Below are positions 1-8,475 of a DNA stretch of 37,036 bases, piece after piece; the first letter of the stretch is position 1, and every line of letters begins with the position of its first letter. Under the pieces are notes generated by a model. The model saw only the letters and a program-made list of their open reading frames with translations, ran no database searches and was not told where the DNA came from. The stretch comes from Actinomycetes bacterium. Lineage in GTDB: Bacteria; Actinomycetota; Acidimicrobiia; Acidimicrobiales; Bog-793. The stretch spans positions 1 to 37,036 of the forward strand of contig JAJZMK010000035.1 of assembly GCA_021798275.1 (NCBI GenBank). Direction: 5' to 3'. Made by a program: the position numbers and the translations under genes.

Positions 1-2031
1 CGGTGATCCGGGACTGATTGGCAAACCAACTTCAATAGGTGCAGAACCTGTTACGTCAATGATTGCATTCTTGGCTGTAACAGAGCTTCCATTTTGTGAA
101 ATTTCAGCATTCCATGAATTCAAGATGCTCTGTCCTGCAGGCCATGTCCAACCTATCGACCAGTTGTTCAAAACAGATGAGGTGTTGTTGGTAACGGTTA
201 CGTTAGCTGTGAATCCACCTGATCCGTTTGAAATCTCCCACTGACTTGTTACCTTCAACGTTACGCTACAGGTAGCTGATGTTGTACCTGAGGAAGAAGA
301 TGTAGCCGTGGTGGTTGGGGCTGTGGTGGTAGTAGGTGCTGATGTTGTGGTAGGTGCAGATGTTGTGGTAGGTGCAGATGTTGTGGTGGTCGGGGCAACA
401 GTCGTTGTAGTTGAGGTGGTGGCAGGAGCAGAGGTAGTTGTAGGAGTGGTACCTGAGCTCGTAGTGCCTGATGAAGAAGTTGTACCTGAGTTAGAAGAGC
501 CGGTGCTACTGACGACCACCAGTGAATAAGGAGGCAAAGTCACAGATGTAGCCGAGGCCTGTGTTTCTGTAATACCTTGGTTCAATGCGGGGTTGTATGT
601 GTAAACGGAAGCGGAGGTAGCAGATGAAGAAGTAATTCCGGAAAGATTTACTTGATAAGCGGAGTCACTCTCATTTCCCAAAATGACAGACTTTCCTCCC
701 GCCGGAGATACGCTTCCATAAGCGGCTACATTCGATTGATCAGATGTAGCCTGAACAATCTGGTCACCTGTCGTGGTGAAGTATTTCATCATCTCCAACC
801 CGTAATATGGCGGGAACGGGGTTTCGGCAGCGGGTTCACATATACTTCCGCTACAACTGCCGTTTGACAAAATACCTTGATCTCCATAGTCCATTACGCC
901 GGTGATGGGATCTGGCGCGGGGTTTTTAATGCCGTTGTGAACATCCCACCAGTCCACATTGGAAGCTCCAGATGCTATCCATCCAAGTTCATCAAACGGG
1001 GCAAATACTCCTGCTTCATAGCTGTCAAGCATGTAAGCGTCACTGCCGATGCTTGAGTTAGTCTCGGTAACAAAGATGGGAATCTTACTTCCAACTGTTG
1101 TTCCGTCATATTGGTCAAGTAACGCCCTGGTTTTTGACACCATTGCAGGAATACCCGAGAGAGATGCATACAAAGAGCTGGCTGTCGTTGCGTTTGAGTA
1201 CCAGTGAATAATTACAAAACCGGCTTCTGCTCCTACAATTGAAAGTACTGTTTGATTCCAGTCAAGTGTTTGCCCGGACAGGGTAATACCGTCTGGCCAT
1301 TGACCTGGAGTCGTAAGAACAACACCTACGCTTATGTTTGGATCAACTGCTTTCATGGCTTGAATATAACTCAGGGCATTTTCTCCATAGGCTTCAGGTC
1401 CAAGTCCGCTGTTTCCGCTACTTGTTGCTCTGTTGGTGGCTTCCCATGAGGATCCGTAGACACCGTCACCGTATGTCTCGTTACCAACTTCCCAGTACTT
1501 AATATTGTAGTTGTTGGTAACGTTTGCATCTTGTACCCAGGAAGCTGCCATTTGCGGAGTACCGGTACCGTAGTTGGTTGTGATGATAGGCTGGGCTCCA
1601 GTTGCTTGGGCCACCTTCATAAAATTGGCGAAATCATTGTTGGGGTTAGCATATCCCCCGCAGTGAGTGCACCCTGTGATGATACTGTTGGTTTCCCAAT
1701 TGTAGGAGTCAGATGTTGAACCGCCCGGATAGCGCAGCATTTCCGCTCCGTCTGTCTTTAGTAAGGCAGGTAGTTTCGGATCGGTTAGATCGGAATCATA
1801 AACGGCTGTATTCACACCAAATGCGGTTTGAGGAACGGTATTTAGGACGGTAGATGGATTGATGGTCACATTGGCTGTCAGGACCCCGGAGTTTCCGGCT
1901 GCCATAGCCTGATTGACTGTTCCGGCCAGAAATGCCGGAACGGCAATTAATGTTGCGCTTGTCGCTAACGCCAGCATCAGTAAGCGATGTTTTAATCTCG
2001 CCCCAAAGCCATTTCGTTGTTTTAATTTCAT
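1..2031 (-). CDS. Exported clan GH-A glycosidase with Thr-rich linker and CBM2-like domain (3' end off window)
   Basis: The frame is open for 677 codons from the ATG at 2031 to the left edge, with no stop seen. A G-rich ribosome site (GGGGGG, 2041-2047) precedes the start. Residues 1-44 form a signal peptide: basic start, hydrophobic core, likely cleavage after AMA. Residues about 50-510 resemble a (beta/alpha)8 glycosidase of the GH39/GH51/GH5 type. The WEVGNE motif gives a likely acid/base Glu185, and FVTET gives a likely nucleophile Glu323. A Ser/Thr linker with TTTSAP repeats covers 510-585. From Cys588 on, the sequence reads like a cellulose/xylan-binding CBM2 module (Trp598, GGFTANVTVTN, Trp624, Trp630, Trp640). 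The inferred role is extracellular breakdown of plant or microbial polysaccharide, with arabinofuranosidase or xylosidase the closest guess. Exact GH family and substrate are unsure. Confidence 0.85.
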   Translation of the reverse strand, partial: MKLKQRNGFGARLKHRLLMLALATSATLIAVPAFLAGTVNQAMAAGNSGVLTANVTINPSTVLNTVPQTAFGVNTAVYDSDLTDPKLPALLKTDGAEMLRYPGGSTSDSYNWETNSIITGCTHCGGYANPNNDFANFMKVAQATGAQPIITTNYGTGTPQMAASWVQDANVTNNYNIKYWEVGNETYGDGVYGSSWEATNRATSSGNSGLGPEAYGENALSYIQAMKAVDPNISVGVVLTTPGQWPDGITLSGQTLDWNQTVLSIVGAEAGFVIIHWYSNATTASSLYASLSGIPAMVSKTRALLDQYDGTTVGSKIPIFVTETNSSIGSDAYMLDSYEAGVFAPFDELGWIASGASNVDWWDVHNGIKNPAPDPITGVMDYGDQGILSNGSCSGSICEPAAETPFPPYYGLEMMKYFTTTGDQIVQATSDQSNVAAYGSVSPAGGKSVILGNESDSAYQVNLSGITSSSATSASVYTYNPALNQGITETQASATSVTLPPYSLVVVSSTGSSNSGTTSSSGTTSSGTTPTTTSAPATTSTTTTVAPTTTTSAPTTTSAPTTTSAPTTTTAPTTTATSSSSGTTSATCSVTLKVTSQWEISNGSGGFTANVTVTNNTSSVLNNWSIGWTWPAGQSILNSWNAEISQNGSSVTAKNAIIDVTGSAPIEVGLPISPGSP
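332..385 (-). repeat. 18-bp tandem repeat, three copies, in the glycosidase linker
   Basis: Three near-identical 18-bp units (332-349, 350-367, 368-385) encode repeated TTTSAP on the minus strand. The copies differ by one base (ct versus ca). It is a minisatellite within coding DNA and could vary in copy number without shifting the frame. Confidence 0.85.
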
Positions 2032-2134
2032 GTCTATATAACCCCCCGATTAAAGTTTTTGAACGCAACCGATCCAAGAGATTGCGTATTATTGGTATGT
2101 TATGCTGTGACATTCCCACTAAATATCATGACTG

Positions 2135-2164
2135 ATTATCCCATAAAATACTTGACCTAGTCAA
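2135..2164 (-). promoter_or_regulatory. Candidate sigma70-type promoter of the glycosidase gene
   Basis: On the minus strand, TTGACT (2159-2164) is followed after 18 bp by GATAAT (2135-2140). Transcription would start near 2128, giving a leader of about 100 nt. A small inverted repeat, TTGAC-CTA-GTCAA (2152-2164), overlaps the -35 box and could be an operator half. Confidence 0.5.
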
Positions 2165-2317
2165 TGGGAAAATTATATTGAAAATGAATGTATAATATAT
2201 CGCAGAGTGGTTACATAAATACTGGGTACAAAGTATATTTTTGCTGTTATAACAGATAGTAGCCTCTAAACCACCAGGAGTCGTAAATCCCTATTTTTAT
2301 AGCCAATTGTGTTTTAT

Positions 2318-2337
2318 TCTGTTCGCAAACGAACAGA
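2318..2337. promoter_or_regulatory. Inverted repeat, possible operator
   Basis: TCTGTTCG and CGAACAGA form perfect 8-bp arms around CAAA. No T-tract follows on either strand, so an operator is more likely than a terminator. The half-sites point the opposite way to the actinobacterial SOS box (GAAC..GTTC), so it is not called a LexA site. It lies about 190 bp upstream of the glycosidase transcription start. Confidence 0.4.
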
Positions 2338-2430
2338 TTCATCAATAATGATCTCTAGTATTTCGCTTCGTCTAAATACCTTAATATAGAATTTAAGATA
2401 CTTTGTACAGTTCATAAGGCCTATCTATTG

Positions 2431-5130
2431 TTAACCGGCGGCAAGCTGTTTGGCGACAAAGCGCAGAATACCCTGATGTAAATAATACTCAGCTTCTGTA
2501 GGGGTATCAATGCGGGATATGACTTCGAATTCTTTACCATCTGCTTTAACAAATAATTTTTTGCCCATCAGGTCGGTGGTAGTACTTCCTCTGAGACCTG
2601 TTATAGAGTAGAGTTCTTTGCCTGTCAGGCCAAGGGAATCTGCCGTATCGGTGGGTAGGAATTGAAGGGGTAGCACTCCCATCCCTATTAAATTCGATCT
2701 ATGAATGCGTTCAAAGCTTTCAGCGATGACGGCTTTGACTCCGAGTAGGGCCGTACCTTTAGCTGCCCAATCTCGCGAAGACCCCGTACCGTATTCTTTT
2801 CCGGCTAGGACGATGAGAGGCACATTCTCTTTTTGGTATGTCATGGCTATGTCGAAAATGGTTCCTTCGGAGTCCTCAGGCAGGTGAACGCTGACTCCAC
2901 CCTCTATTCCCGGGGTAAGCTTGTTTCTCAGTCTTATGTTGGCAAACGTACCTCTGACCATGACAAGGTCGTTTCCCCGCCTGGTTCCATAGGAGTTGAA
3001 GTCCTTGATATCAACTCCATGTGACATGAGCCAACCTCCGGCCGGGCTACTTGGCTTTATGGATCCCGCAGGCGATATGTGGTCTGTGGTAACACTGTCA
3101 CCTAGGTAAGCCAAGACTCTGGCGTTTTCTATGTCCGCAACAGGGGCTTCCTCTAAAGCCATGTCGGCAAAAAATGGAGGGTTATGTATATATGTTGAAT
3201 CGTCTGTCCAGGTAAATTTGGGCCCCGTTGGCACATCGAGTCCCCGCCATTGATCATCTCCATGGAAAACGTTTCTGTAGCTTTCGGTGAACAGTGAAGG
3301 GTCAAGTACGGAGCGCATCACGGAGTTGACCTCTTCAACACTCGGCCAAATGTCTTTTAGGTAGACCGGATTTTCGTTTTCGTCTGTTCCAAGAGGCTCT
3401 GTCTTCAAATCTATGGCCATTGTTCCGGCAAGCGCGTAAGCAACCACAAGAGGGGGAGAGGCTAGGTAGTTGAGTTTTACGTCGGGATGTATTCGTCCTT
3501 CAAAGTTTCTGTTTCCGGATAAGACAGCCGCAACAGCAAGGGAGTTATCGTTTATGGCTTCTGAAATTTCATGTTCCAAAGGACCGGAATTGCCGATACA
3601 CGTCGTGCAACCGAAGCCAACCAGAGAAAACCCTAATTTTTCCAGGTAGGGCAACAGAGAGGAATCTGTCAAGTATTTACTCACGACGCGCGATCCCGGT
3701 GCGAGAGATGTCTTGACCCAAGGCTTTTTCGTGAGCCCCGCCGCGAAAGCTTTTTTAGCTAAAAGACCGGCCGCTATCATAACTTCGGGGTTGGATGTGT
3801 TGGTACAACTTGTTATGGCACAAAGCACCACATCTCCATCGTGTATGCGGAAAGAATCTCCGTTAGACAGAGTTACATCTGCCTGCTTGATCGTAAGCTT
3901 GTCGGAGTGGTCTTTTGCTTCATTGCCAATCTGGGTCGTCGTCGACATTTTTGTCAGTGTTTTTATAAGATTATCTTTTGCGGAATACAGAGAAATTTTA
4001 TCTTGTGGTCTGGATGGTCCGGCAAGGCTGGGTACCACCGAGGATATATCAAGTTCGATAGTCTGACTGTAAACAGCTTCATGGTCAGGATCGTTCCAAA
4101 GTCCTTGTGTTTTGGCATAGGCTTCTACCAAGGCAATATGTTCTTCACTTCTCCCGGTCAACCTGAGAAACGACAGCGTGGCTTCATCAATTGGGAAAAC
4201 CGTGACGGTGGAGCCGTATTCGGGGGACATGTTGCCTATCGTGGCTCGGTTTTCAACCGGTAGGTACTTCAATGCCGGACCAAAGCACTCTACCATTTTG
4301 CCCACTACTTTATGTTGTCTGAGGAGTTCAGCTATCGTAAGAACCAGATCCGTCGCCGTGGTTCCCTCCTGCAGGCGTCCGGATAGTTTCAACCCTACAA
4401 TTTCCGGGATTAACATGGGTATGGGTTGTCCCAACATGGCGGCTTCCGCTTCGATGCCGCCGACTCCCCATCCGATTATACCGAGACCGTTCACCATTGT
4501 CGTATGAGAATCTGTTCCCACCAAAGTATCGGGGTAGGCATTATTATCTTGATCGGTGAAAACTACCTGTGAAAGGTATTCCAGGTTCACTTGATGGCAA
4601 ATACCGGTACCGGGAGGTACAACTCTCAGGTTGTTAAAAGCTTGTTGGCCCCATTTTAGAAACTTATATCTTTCGACGTTACGTTGAAATTCGATAGAGG
4701 TATTTTTCTCGTAAGAGTCGCTTGCCCCGGCGTATTCAACGATGACGGAGTGGTCAATGACCAGATCGACGGGAATCAGTGGATTGACTTTTTCCGGTGA
4801 TCCACCAAGGGATTCTACAGCGTCTCGCATGGCGGCTAAATCAACTACGCAAGGAACTCCGGTGAAGTCCTGAAGGAGAATTCTAGCCGGGCGAAAAGCT
4901 ATTTCTTCGCTTTTCGATCCGCTGCTTCCGAGATGACACAAAGCTTCGATATTCTGCTTTGTAACGTTAACGCCATCTTCATTGCGGAGCAAGTTCTCCA
5001 AGAGGATTTTACTTGCAAACGGTAGAGAACTGATATCAAACCGATCTTTTAGTTTTTCCAGAGAATATATGTTGTAATCCTTACCACCTACTTCAAGGTT
5101 GGTTTTTGTTTGAAAACTATTCAATGACAT
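2431..5130 (-). CDS. acnA: Aconitate hydratase (aconitase A)
   Basis: Cytoplasmic [4Fe-4S] enzyme of the TCA cycle, interconverting citrate and isocitrate through cis-aconitate. It has 899 residues, typical of the bacterial AcnA/IRP1 group. The cluster cysteines are visible: Cys442 in SCTNTSNP, and Cys508 and Cys511 in GCTTCIGNSG. Other family motifs are GTDSHTTMVNGLG (205-217) and the swivel-domain GSSRDWAAKGT near residue 790. The ATG at 5130 has a GGAG ribosome site about 8 bases upstream. The gene lies 125 bp downstream of, and in the same direction as, a MarR-type regulator. A half-site of that regulator's palindrome (TATTTTATA, 5156-5164) lies in the acnA leader or promoter, so co-regulation is possible. 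In Mycobacterium and Corynebacterium the acn neighbour is the TetR-type AcnR instead. Confidence 0.97.
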   Translation of the reverse strand: MSLNSFQTKTNLEVGGKDYNIYSLEKLKDRFDISSLPFASKILLENLLRNEDGVNVTKQNIEALCHLGSSGSKSEEIAFRPARILLQDFTGVPCVVDLAAMRDAVESLGGSPEKVNPLIPVDLVIDHSVIVEYAGASDSYEKNTSIEFQRNVERYKFLKWGQQAFNNLRVVPPGTGICHQVNLEYLSQVVFTDQDNNAYPDTLVGTDSHTTMVNGLGIIGWGVGGIEAEAAMLGQPIPMLIPEIVGLKLSGRLQEGTTATDLVLTIAELLRQHKVVGKMVECFGPALKYLPVENRATIGNMSPEYGSTVTVFPIDEATLSFLRLTGRSEEHIALVEAYAKTQGLWNDPDHEAVYSQTIELDISSVVPSLAGPSRPQDKISLYSAKDNLIKTLTKMSTTTQIGNEAKDHSDKLTIKQADVTLSNGDSFRIHDGDVVLCAITSCTNTSNPEVMIAAGLLAKKAFAAGLTKKPWVKTSLAPGSRVVSKYLTDSSLLPYLEKLGFSLVGFGCTTCIGNSGPLEHEISEAINDNSLAVAAVLSGNRNFEGRIHPDVKLNYLASPPLVVAYALAGTMAIDLKTEPLGTDENENPVYLKDIWPSVEEVNSVMRSVLDPSLFTESYRNVFHGDDQWRGLDVPTGPKFTWTDDSTYIHNPPFFADMALEEAPVADIENARVLAYLGDSVTTDHISPAGSIKPSSPAGGWLMSHGVDIKDFNSYGTRRGNDLVMVRGTFANIRLRNKLTPGIEGGVSVHLPEDSEGTIFDIAMTYQKENVPLIVLAGKEYGTGSSRDWAAKGTALLGVKAVIAESFERIHRSNLIGMGVLPLQFLPTDTADSLGLTGKELYSITGLRGSTTTDLMGKKLFVKADGKEFEVISRIDTPTEAEYYLHQGILRFVAKQLAAG

Positions 5131-5227
5131 CAGATATCTCCGTTTTCTCGCGCTTTATTTTATATAGTCGTTTTAAAAAAATACAGCAGACGTAAGATAC
5201 TTTAGCTTACCTGAGAAAGTGAAACAT

Positions 5228-5261
5228 CCTTAGGGATAAATTTCCTCACCTTGGCCTAAGG
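5228..5261. other. Inverted repeat at the end of the MarR gene
   Basis: CCTTAGG (5228-5234) and CCTAAGG (5255-5261) are complementary 7-bp arms around a 20-nt loop, overlapping the stop codon of the MarR gene. The hairpin could act as a partial terminator or RNA processing site between the regulator and acnA. There is no clear T-run on the minus strand, so the role is uncertain. Confidence 0.3.
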
Positions 5262-5816
5262 GGCAGAAGAGTCGTTGTCTGAACCGGTTACAGCATCGGG
5301 GTAGACGCGGTTACGTATCTGTGTCAGTAGCTTTGCCAACCTATCTTCTTCTTGAGGTTTGAGTATTCCCGTGAGGAGCGAATCAATATCTTTCAAGTGA
5401 TGTTCGAGAGCCACTTTCAAATGGTTGACTCCTGATCTTGTCAATATAGCGTAAGCTCCCCGCCGGTCATTCGTACACGATTCGCGTTCTAGAAGACCTT
5501 CTTCTACCAATTTGTCTACGGCTCTGCTGAGACCGCTTGGAGTAAGTCCTGTCTGGGCCGCCAAGTCCGCCATCCTTAAGCGGTGGGAGGGCGTTCGAAA
5601 CAGCCTGAGCATAATTTCAAAAGATTGACCTCCGACTCCGATCTCGCATTCCAAAGTCGGAGCCAGATTACGTCTAAGCCCCGCCGCTGTCTCAAATATC
5701 AGACCCACCAAGGTGATACGGTCTAACATTTCCGGCGGTGTCTCTGTAAGGACAAAGGAATCCAGATCTGTGGTTACAATTTCTTTATTTTCAAATTCTG
5801 TTCTTTGCTCTGACAC
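5256..5816 (-). CDS. MarR-family transcriptional regulator
   Basis: A 186-residue protein with a winged helix-turn-helix at about residues 80-125. LAAQTGLTPSGLSRAVDKL forms the HTH and recognition helix, and the DRRG wing lies at 117-120. Flanking helices (30-75, 128-178) would form the dimer interface. These proteins usually bind 16-24 bp palindromes as dimers and release DNA when they meet a ligand or an oxidised thiol. The start is a GTG at 5816 with no clear ribosome site. A perfect 23-bp palindrome ends 5 bases upstream of it, so autorepression is very likely. Divergent yceI and downstream acnA are the probable co-targets. Cys57 and Cys114 could be redox sensors, but the ligand cannot be told from sequence. 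Confidence 0.9.
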   Translation of the reverse strand: MSEQRTEFENKEIVTTDLDSFVLTETPPEMLDRITLVGLIFETAAGLRRNLAPTLECEIGVGGQSFEIMLRLFRTPSHRLRMADLAAQTGLTPSGLSRAVDKLVEEGLLERESCTNDRRGAYAILTRSGVNHLKVALEHHLKDIDSLLTGILKPQEEDRLAKLLTQIRNRVYPDAVTGSDNDSSAP

Positions 5817-5820
5817 GAAT

Positions 5821-5843
5821 ACTATTTTATACTATAAAATAGT
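5821..5843. promoter_or_regulatory. Perfect 23-bp palindrome, likely MarR operator
   Basis: ACTATTTTATA (5821-5831) and TATAAAATAGT (5833-5843) are exact complements around one central C. The site lies between the start of the MarR gene (5816) and the YceI gene (5913). Its TATAAA-like core could also be the -10 region of either promoter, so binding would block transcription both ways. Confidence 0.75.
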
Positions 5844-5912
5844 TGCGCGCACAATATTTGTCTAGTAATATTACTTTTATTGTTCGTTACAACTATATTG
5901 GAGGAGAAAATA

Positions 5913-6485
5913 ATGACAGACAGCAACGGAATAACACGTGTAGTAGACGGTGTGGAAGTACCTGTCCCAGGTAAATACGTAATAGACCCATCACATTCCA
6001 CAGTCGGCTTTACAGTCAAGCATATGATGTTTTCCAAGGTGAGAGGCAGTTTTAAGCAATTTACCGCTGAAATAAATATTGCGGAAAATGTAGAGGACTC
6101 AAGTGTGTCGGCAACGATCCAAATGGAAAGCATAGACACGGGAGATTCACAGCGTGACAATCATTTACGTTCAGGGGACTTTTTTGCTATAGATCAATAC
6201 CCGGAAATGACATATTCAGGCAATAAAGTCACCAAAAGCGGTGGGAATTGGGTTTTGGATGGCGAACTCAGTATACACGGAGTCACCAAAAGCGTTCCGC
6301 TGACTTTGGAATTCACGGGTTCAGGTGTAGACCCCTATGGCAATCAAAGAGTCGGTTTTTCCGCATCGACGGAAATCAACAGAGAAGATTTTGGTTTGAC
6401 GACAAACGTTGTGTTGGAGGCAGGAGGCATCATGATAGGAAAAGATATCAAAATCGAAATAGAGCTTGAAGCCATCAAACAGTAA
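5913..6485 (+). CDS. YceI-like family protein
   Basis: A 190-residue YceI-family protein. The family has a lipocalin-like beta-barrel that holds a polyisoprenoid-like lipid in solved structures, and it is often induced by stress or high pH. Visible features are the IDPSHSTVGFTVKHMMFSKVRGSF start of the barrel (about residues 26-49), the central DNHLRSGDFF segment, the LSIHGVTKSV strand and a GLTTN segment near the C-terminus. No signal peptide is seen, unlike E. coli YceI, so it is probably cytoplasmic. The ATG at 5913 is chosen over an upstream in-frame TTG (5880) because GGAGGAG (5900-5906) is correctly spaced. It is divergent from the MarR gene and shares the palindrome between them. A strong terminator follows. 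Confidence 0.88.
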   Translation: MTDSNGITRVVDGVEVPVPGKYVIDPSHSTVGFTVKHMMFSKVRGSFKQFTAEINIAENVEDSSVSATIQMESIDTGDSQRDNHLRSGDFFAIDQYPEMTYSGNKVTKSGGNWVLDGELSIHGVTKSVPLTLEFTGSGVDPYGNQRVGFSASTEINREDFGLTTNVVLEAGGIMIGKDIKIEIELEAIKQ

Positions 6486-6506
6486 TCACTAACTTTGTAT
6501 TTTGAG

Positions 6507-6550
6507 GCATAACAAAAGCGGTCCAAATAATCGGACCGCTTTTGTTATGC
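6507..6550 (+). terminator. Rho-independent terminator after the YceI gene
   Basis: An 18-bp perfect stem (GCATAACAAAAGCGGTCC with its complement) closes on an 8-nt loop. The descending arm carries CGCTTTTGTT, giving a U-tract within the stem. It starts 21 bp after the YceI stop codon. Confidence 0.85.
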
Positions 6551-6705
6551 AAAACAGAGCTTATTTCGACCGCAATAAAAATACTACTTATAAGCAACTA
6601 CATTTCCATAGTGGAAACAGTGTTTATGAGGGAAAAACTCAATATATAGAATTTGTATATATTGACAAGATAAAGTAATTTCATGACATATAAGAGCGAC
6701 AAGCT

Positions 6706-7485
6706 ATGATTACTTTTGAAGATGTAATGCTAACGCGGTCTGGACGAGTCATTTTGGACCTTGTTACTCTAAAGGTTAACGCAAACGAACACTATGCGTT
6801 GCTTGGTCCAAACGGTGCCGGTAAATCTACGTTAATTTCTGTTATAGCGGGAGAATTTTATCCAAGTACGGGCAGAGTCAATGTGCTTGGGACAGAATTT
6901 GGTGCGGGTAACATCAAGAAGATGCGCGAGGAAATAGCTACCGTCAGCCAGAGACTGCTCGAGAGTTTACCAGCGACCGCTACGGCAGCTGAAGTAGTTT
7001 TAACCGGCAAGCATAACGTACTGGCCCCATGGTGGGATGACTTTAGTAACGTAGACAGAGAGACCGCTCTGGAAGCTTTAGATAGGGTGGGTTGTAAGTA
7101 CTTGGCGGATAAATTATTTGGTTATTGCTCGCAAGGCGAACGTCAACGAATACTGATCGCCAGGTCAATACTGATGAATCATCAGCTGTTTCTTTTTGAT
7201 GAGCCGGCAGTCGGACTGGATTTTCAAGCCAGAGAACAACTTATGAGTACCATAGATCGCTTAATCAAGACGAAAAGCATTCTTGCCAGTATTTACGTGG
7301 CCCATTACCTGGAAGAATTGCCTACGGCGATAACACATGCAGTTTTATTAAAAAACGGGAAAATCGAAGCAAACGGACCGGTTAGAGATGTCCTTACCGG
7401 AGAGAATCTGACAAATCTTTACGATATGCCTATTGTGGTTGTCGAAAATAATGGCAGGTGGTCAGCCCATTTAGAGCGTGATTAG
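6706..7485 (+). CDS. Orphan ABC-type ATPase (ModF/YlmA-like)
   Basis: A single 259-residue ABC nucleotide-binding domain. It shows Walker A GPNGAGKST (34-42), a signature-like CSQGERQR (141-148) in place of LSGGQ, Walker B LFLFDEP (161-167) and the H-loop His200. No permease or binding protein lies nearby, so it either serves a distant membrane partner or is non-transport. Stand-alone proteins of this look are annotated as ModF- or YlmA-like, but the substrate cannot be inferred. The ATG at 6706 has no good ribosome site. A TTGACA (6662-6667) with TATA-like sequence at 6685-6694 would start transcription only a few bases upstream, so the message may be nearly leaderless. A hairpin terminator follows. 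Confidence 0.85.
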   Translation: MITFEDVMLTRSGRVILDLVTLKVNANEHYALLGPNGAGKSTLISVIAGEFYPSTGRVNVLGTEFGAGNIKKMREEIATVSQRLLESLPATATAAEVVLTGKHNVLAPWWDDFSNVDRETALEALDRVGCKYLADKLFGYCSQGERQRILIARSILMNHQLFLFDEPAVGLDFQAREQLMSTIDRLIKTKSILASIYVAHYLEELPTAITHAVLLKNGKIEANGPVRDVLTGENLTNLYDMPIVVVENNGRWSAHLERD

Positions 7486-7528
7486 ATTCTTTATGGAGAT
7501 TGTAGTTTTTGGTTGTGGTTTGATTTAT

Positions 7529-7565
7529 ACAAAGGGAGACCGGATGATATCCGGTCTCCCTTTGT
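7529..7565. terminator. Bidirectional terminator between the ABC ATPase and sodA
   Basis: A perfect 17-bp stem (ACAAAGGGAGACCGGAT with its complement) closes on GAT. CCCTTTGT on one arm and ATTTATAC beyond the other let it work for both convergent genes. Confidence 0.85.
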
Positions 7566-7588
7566 CGTTGGTAAAACTTTGTTTAGAA

Positions 7589-8197
7589 CTAACCGAGTGA
7601 TACAGATTTTGCTTGGATATATCTCTTAGCTATATCTTCCCAGTTGACAAGATTCCAAAAAGCGGAGATATAGTCGGCTTTGACATTTTTGTACTGGAGA
7701 TAGAAAGCGTGTTCCCAGACGTCTATGACAAGTAGGGGGATGGCTCCCTGACCATTGTTTCCTTGGTGATCGTAGATCTGTTCGATAATCAATCTCTTCC
7801 CCAAAGGCTCCCAGGCCAAAGCACCCCAACCTGATCCTTGGACGGTAGCGGTGGCTTGTGTCAATTGATTTTTGAAGTTGTCAAAACTGCCAAAAGCTTC
7901 CTTGAGAGCCAGTGCCAGTTCACCTTCCGGAGTTCCTCCGCCTTCCGGTGACATGTTAGTCCAGTAGATGGAGTGAAGTACATGGCCGGAAACGTTAAAG
8001 GCCAGAGTTTTTTCCAGGCCTACTATTCCCCCGTAGTCGTTTGATTCTCTGGCGGCCTCCAGCTTTTCCAGAGTAGCGTTGGCTCCTTGGACGTAAGCGT
8101 TATGGTGCTTACCATGGTGTAATTCAATTATGTTGCCGGAAATGTGCGGTTCCAAAGCGCTGTAATCATAAGGTAGCTCGGGTAGTTGGTATGTCAT
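7589..8197 (-). CDS. sodA: Superoxide dismutase (Fe/Mn type)
   Basis: A 202-residue cytosolic-type dismutase that converts superoxide to hydrogen peroxide and oxygen. The four metal ligands are all present: His27 (ELHHGKHH), His75 (GHVLHS), Asp159 and His163 ([11 protein letters not shown]). They match the mycobacterial SodA ligands with an offset of one. Whether iron or manganese is used cannot be read reliably. The family core motifs GSGWGALAW (121-129) and FWNLVNWED are intact, and no signal peptide is seen. The ATG at 8197 has a GGAG ribosome site. The gene is divergent from an aldo/keto reductase across 278 bp and convergent with the ABC ATPase. Confidence 0.97.
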   Translation of the reverse strand: MTYQLPELPYDYSALEPHISGNIIELHHGKHHNAYVQGANATLEKLEAARESNDYGGIVGLEKTLAFNVSGHVLHSIYWTNMSPEGGGTPEGELALALKEAFGSFDNFKNQLTQATATVQGSGWGALAWEPLGKRLIIEQIYDHQGNNGQGAIPLLVIDVWEHAFYLQYKNVKADYISAFWNLVNWEDIAKRYIQAKSVSLG

Positions 8198-8475
8198 TTT
8201 CTCTCCTCTTATCTCTTTTGTCTCTATCAGAATTTGCTAAATCCCGTTTGGTCATCCTAGCTGTGATTGAGTTGACCATACATCTGCAGATCTCTCTTTC
8301 GAGAAGTAAGTCTTTTCGGATATATAGCAACTTTTGGTATCTGTCGTATAGAACAATAGCCTTTTTTCGATCGCTTGGCAAGAGCGGTATGTAACAGCCT
8401 GAGGTGAGTCTAAGAAGCCGCCTAATATTTTTCTACGCGGGTGTAGCGACACGACAAATCCACTAAGGTGTAAAT

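Larger units (their letters stand above)
2032..2430. other. Intergenic region between acnA and the glycosidase gene
   Basis: This 399-bp AT-rich stretch holds no convincing gene. It carries a minus-strand promoter candidate for the glycosidase (2135-2164) and an inverted repeat at 2318-2337, which are listed separately. No T-rich terminator is obvious after acnA. Confidence 0.6.

Noticed and set aside
308-529. Plus-strand open frame rich in Val-Gly (VVVGADVVVGAD)
   Set aside because: It is the antisense of the Thr-rich linker of the glycosidase on the minus strand.
2319-2336. LexA/SOS box at the CTGTTCG..CGAACAG palindrome
   Set aside because: The half-sites point inward as GTTC..GAAC, the reverse of the GAAC..GTTC order in actinobacterial SOS boxes, and no SOS gene is adjacent.
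5880-5912. Longer YceI start at the TTG at 5880
   Set aside because: A well-spaced GGAGGAG directly precedes the ATG at 5913, and the added 11 residues are not part of the family.
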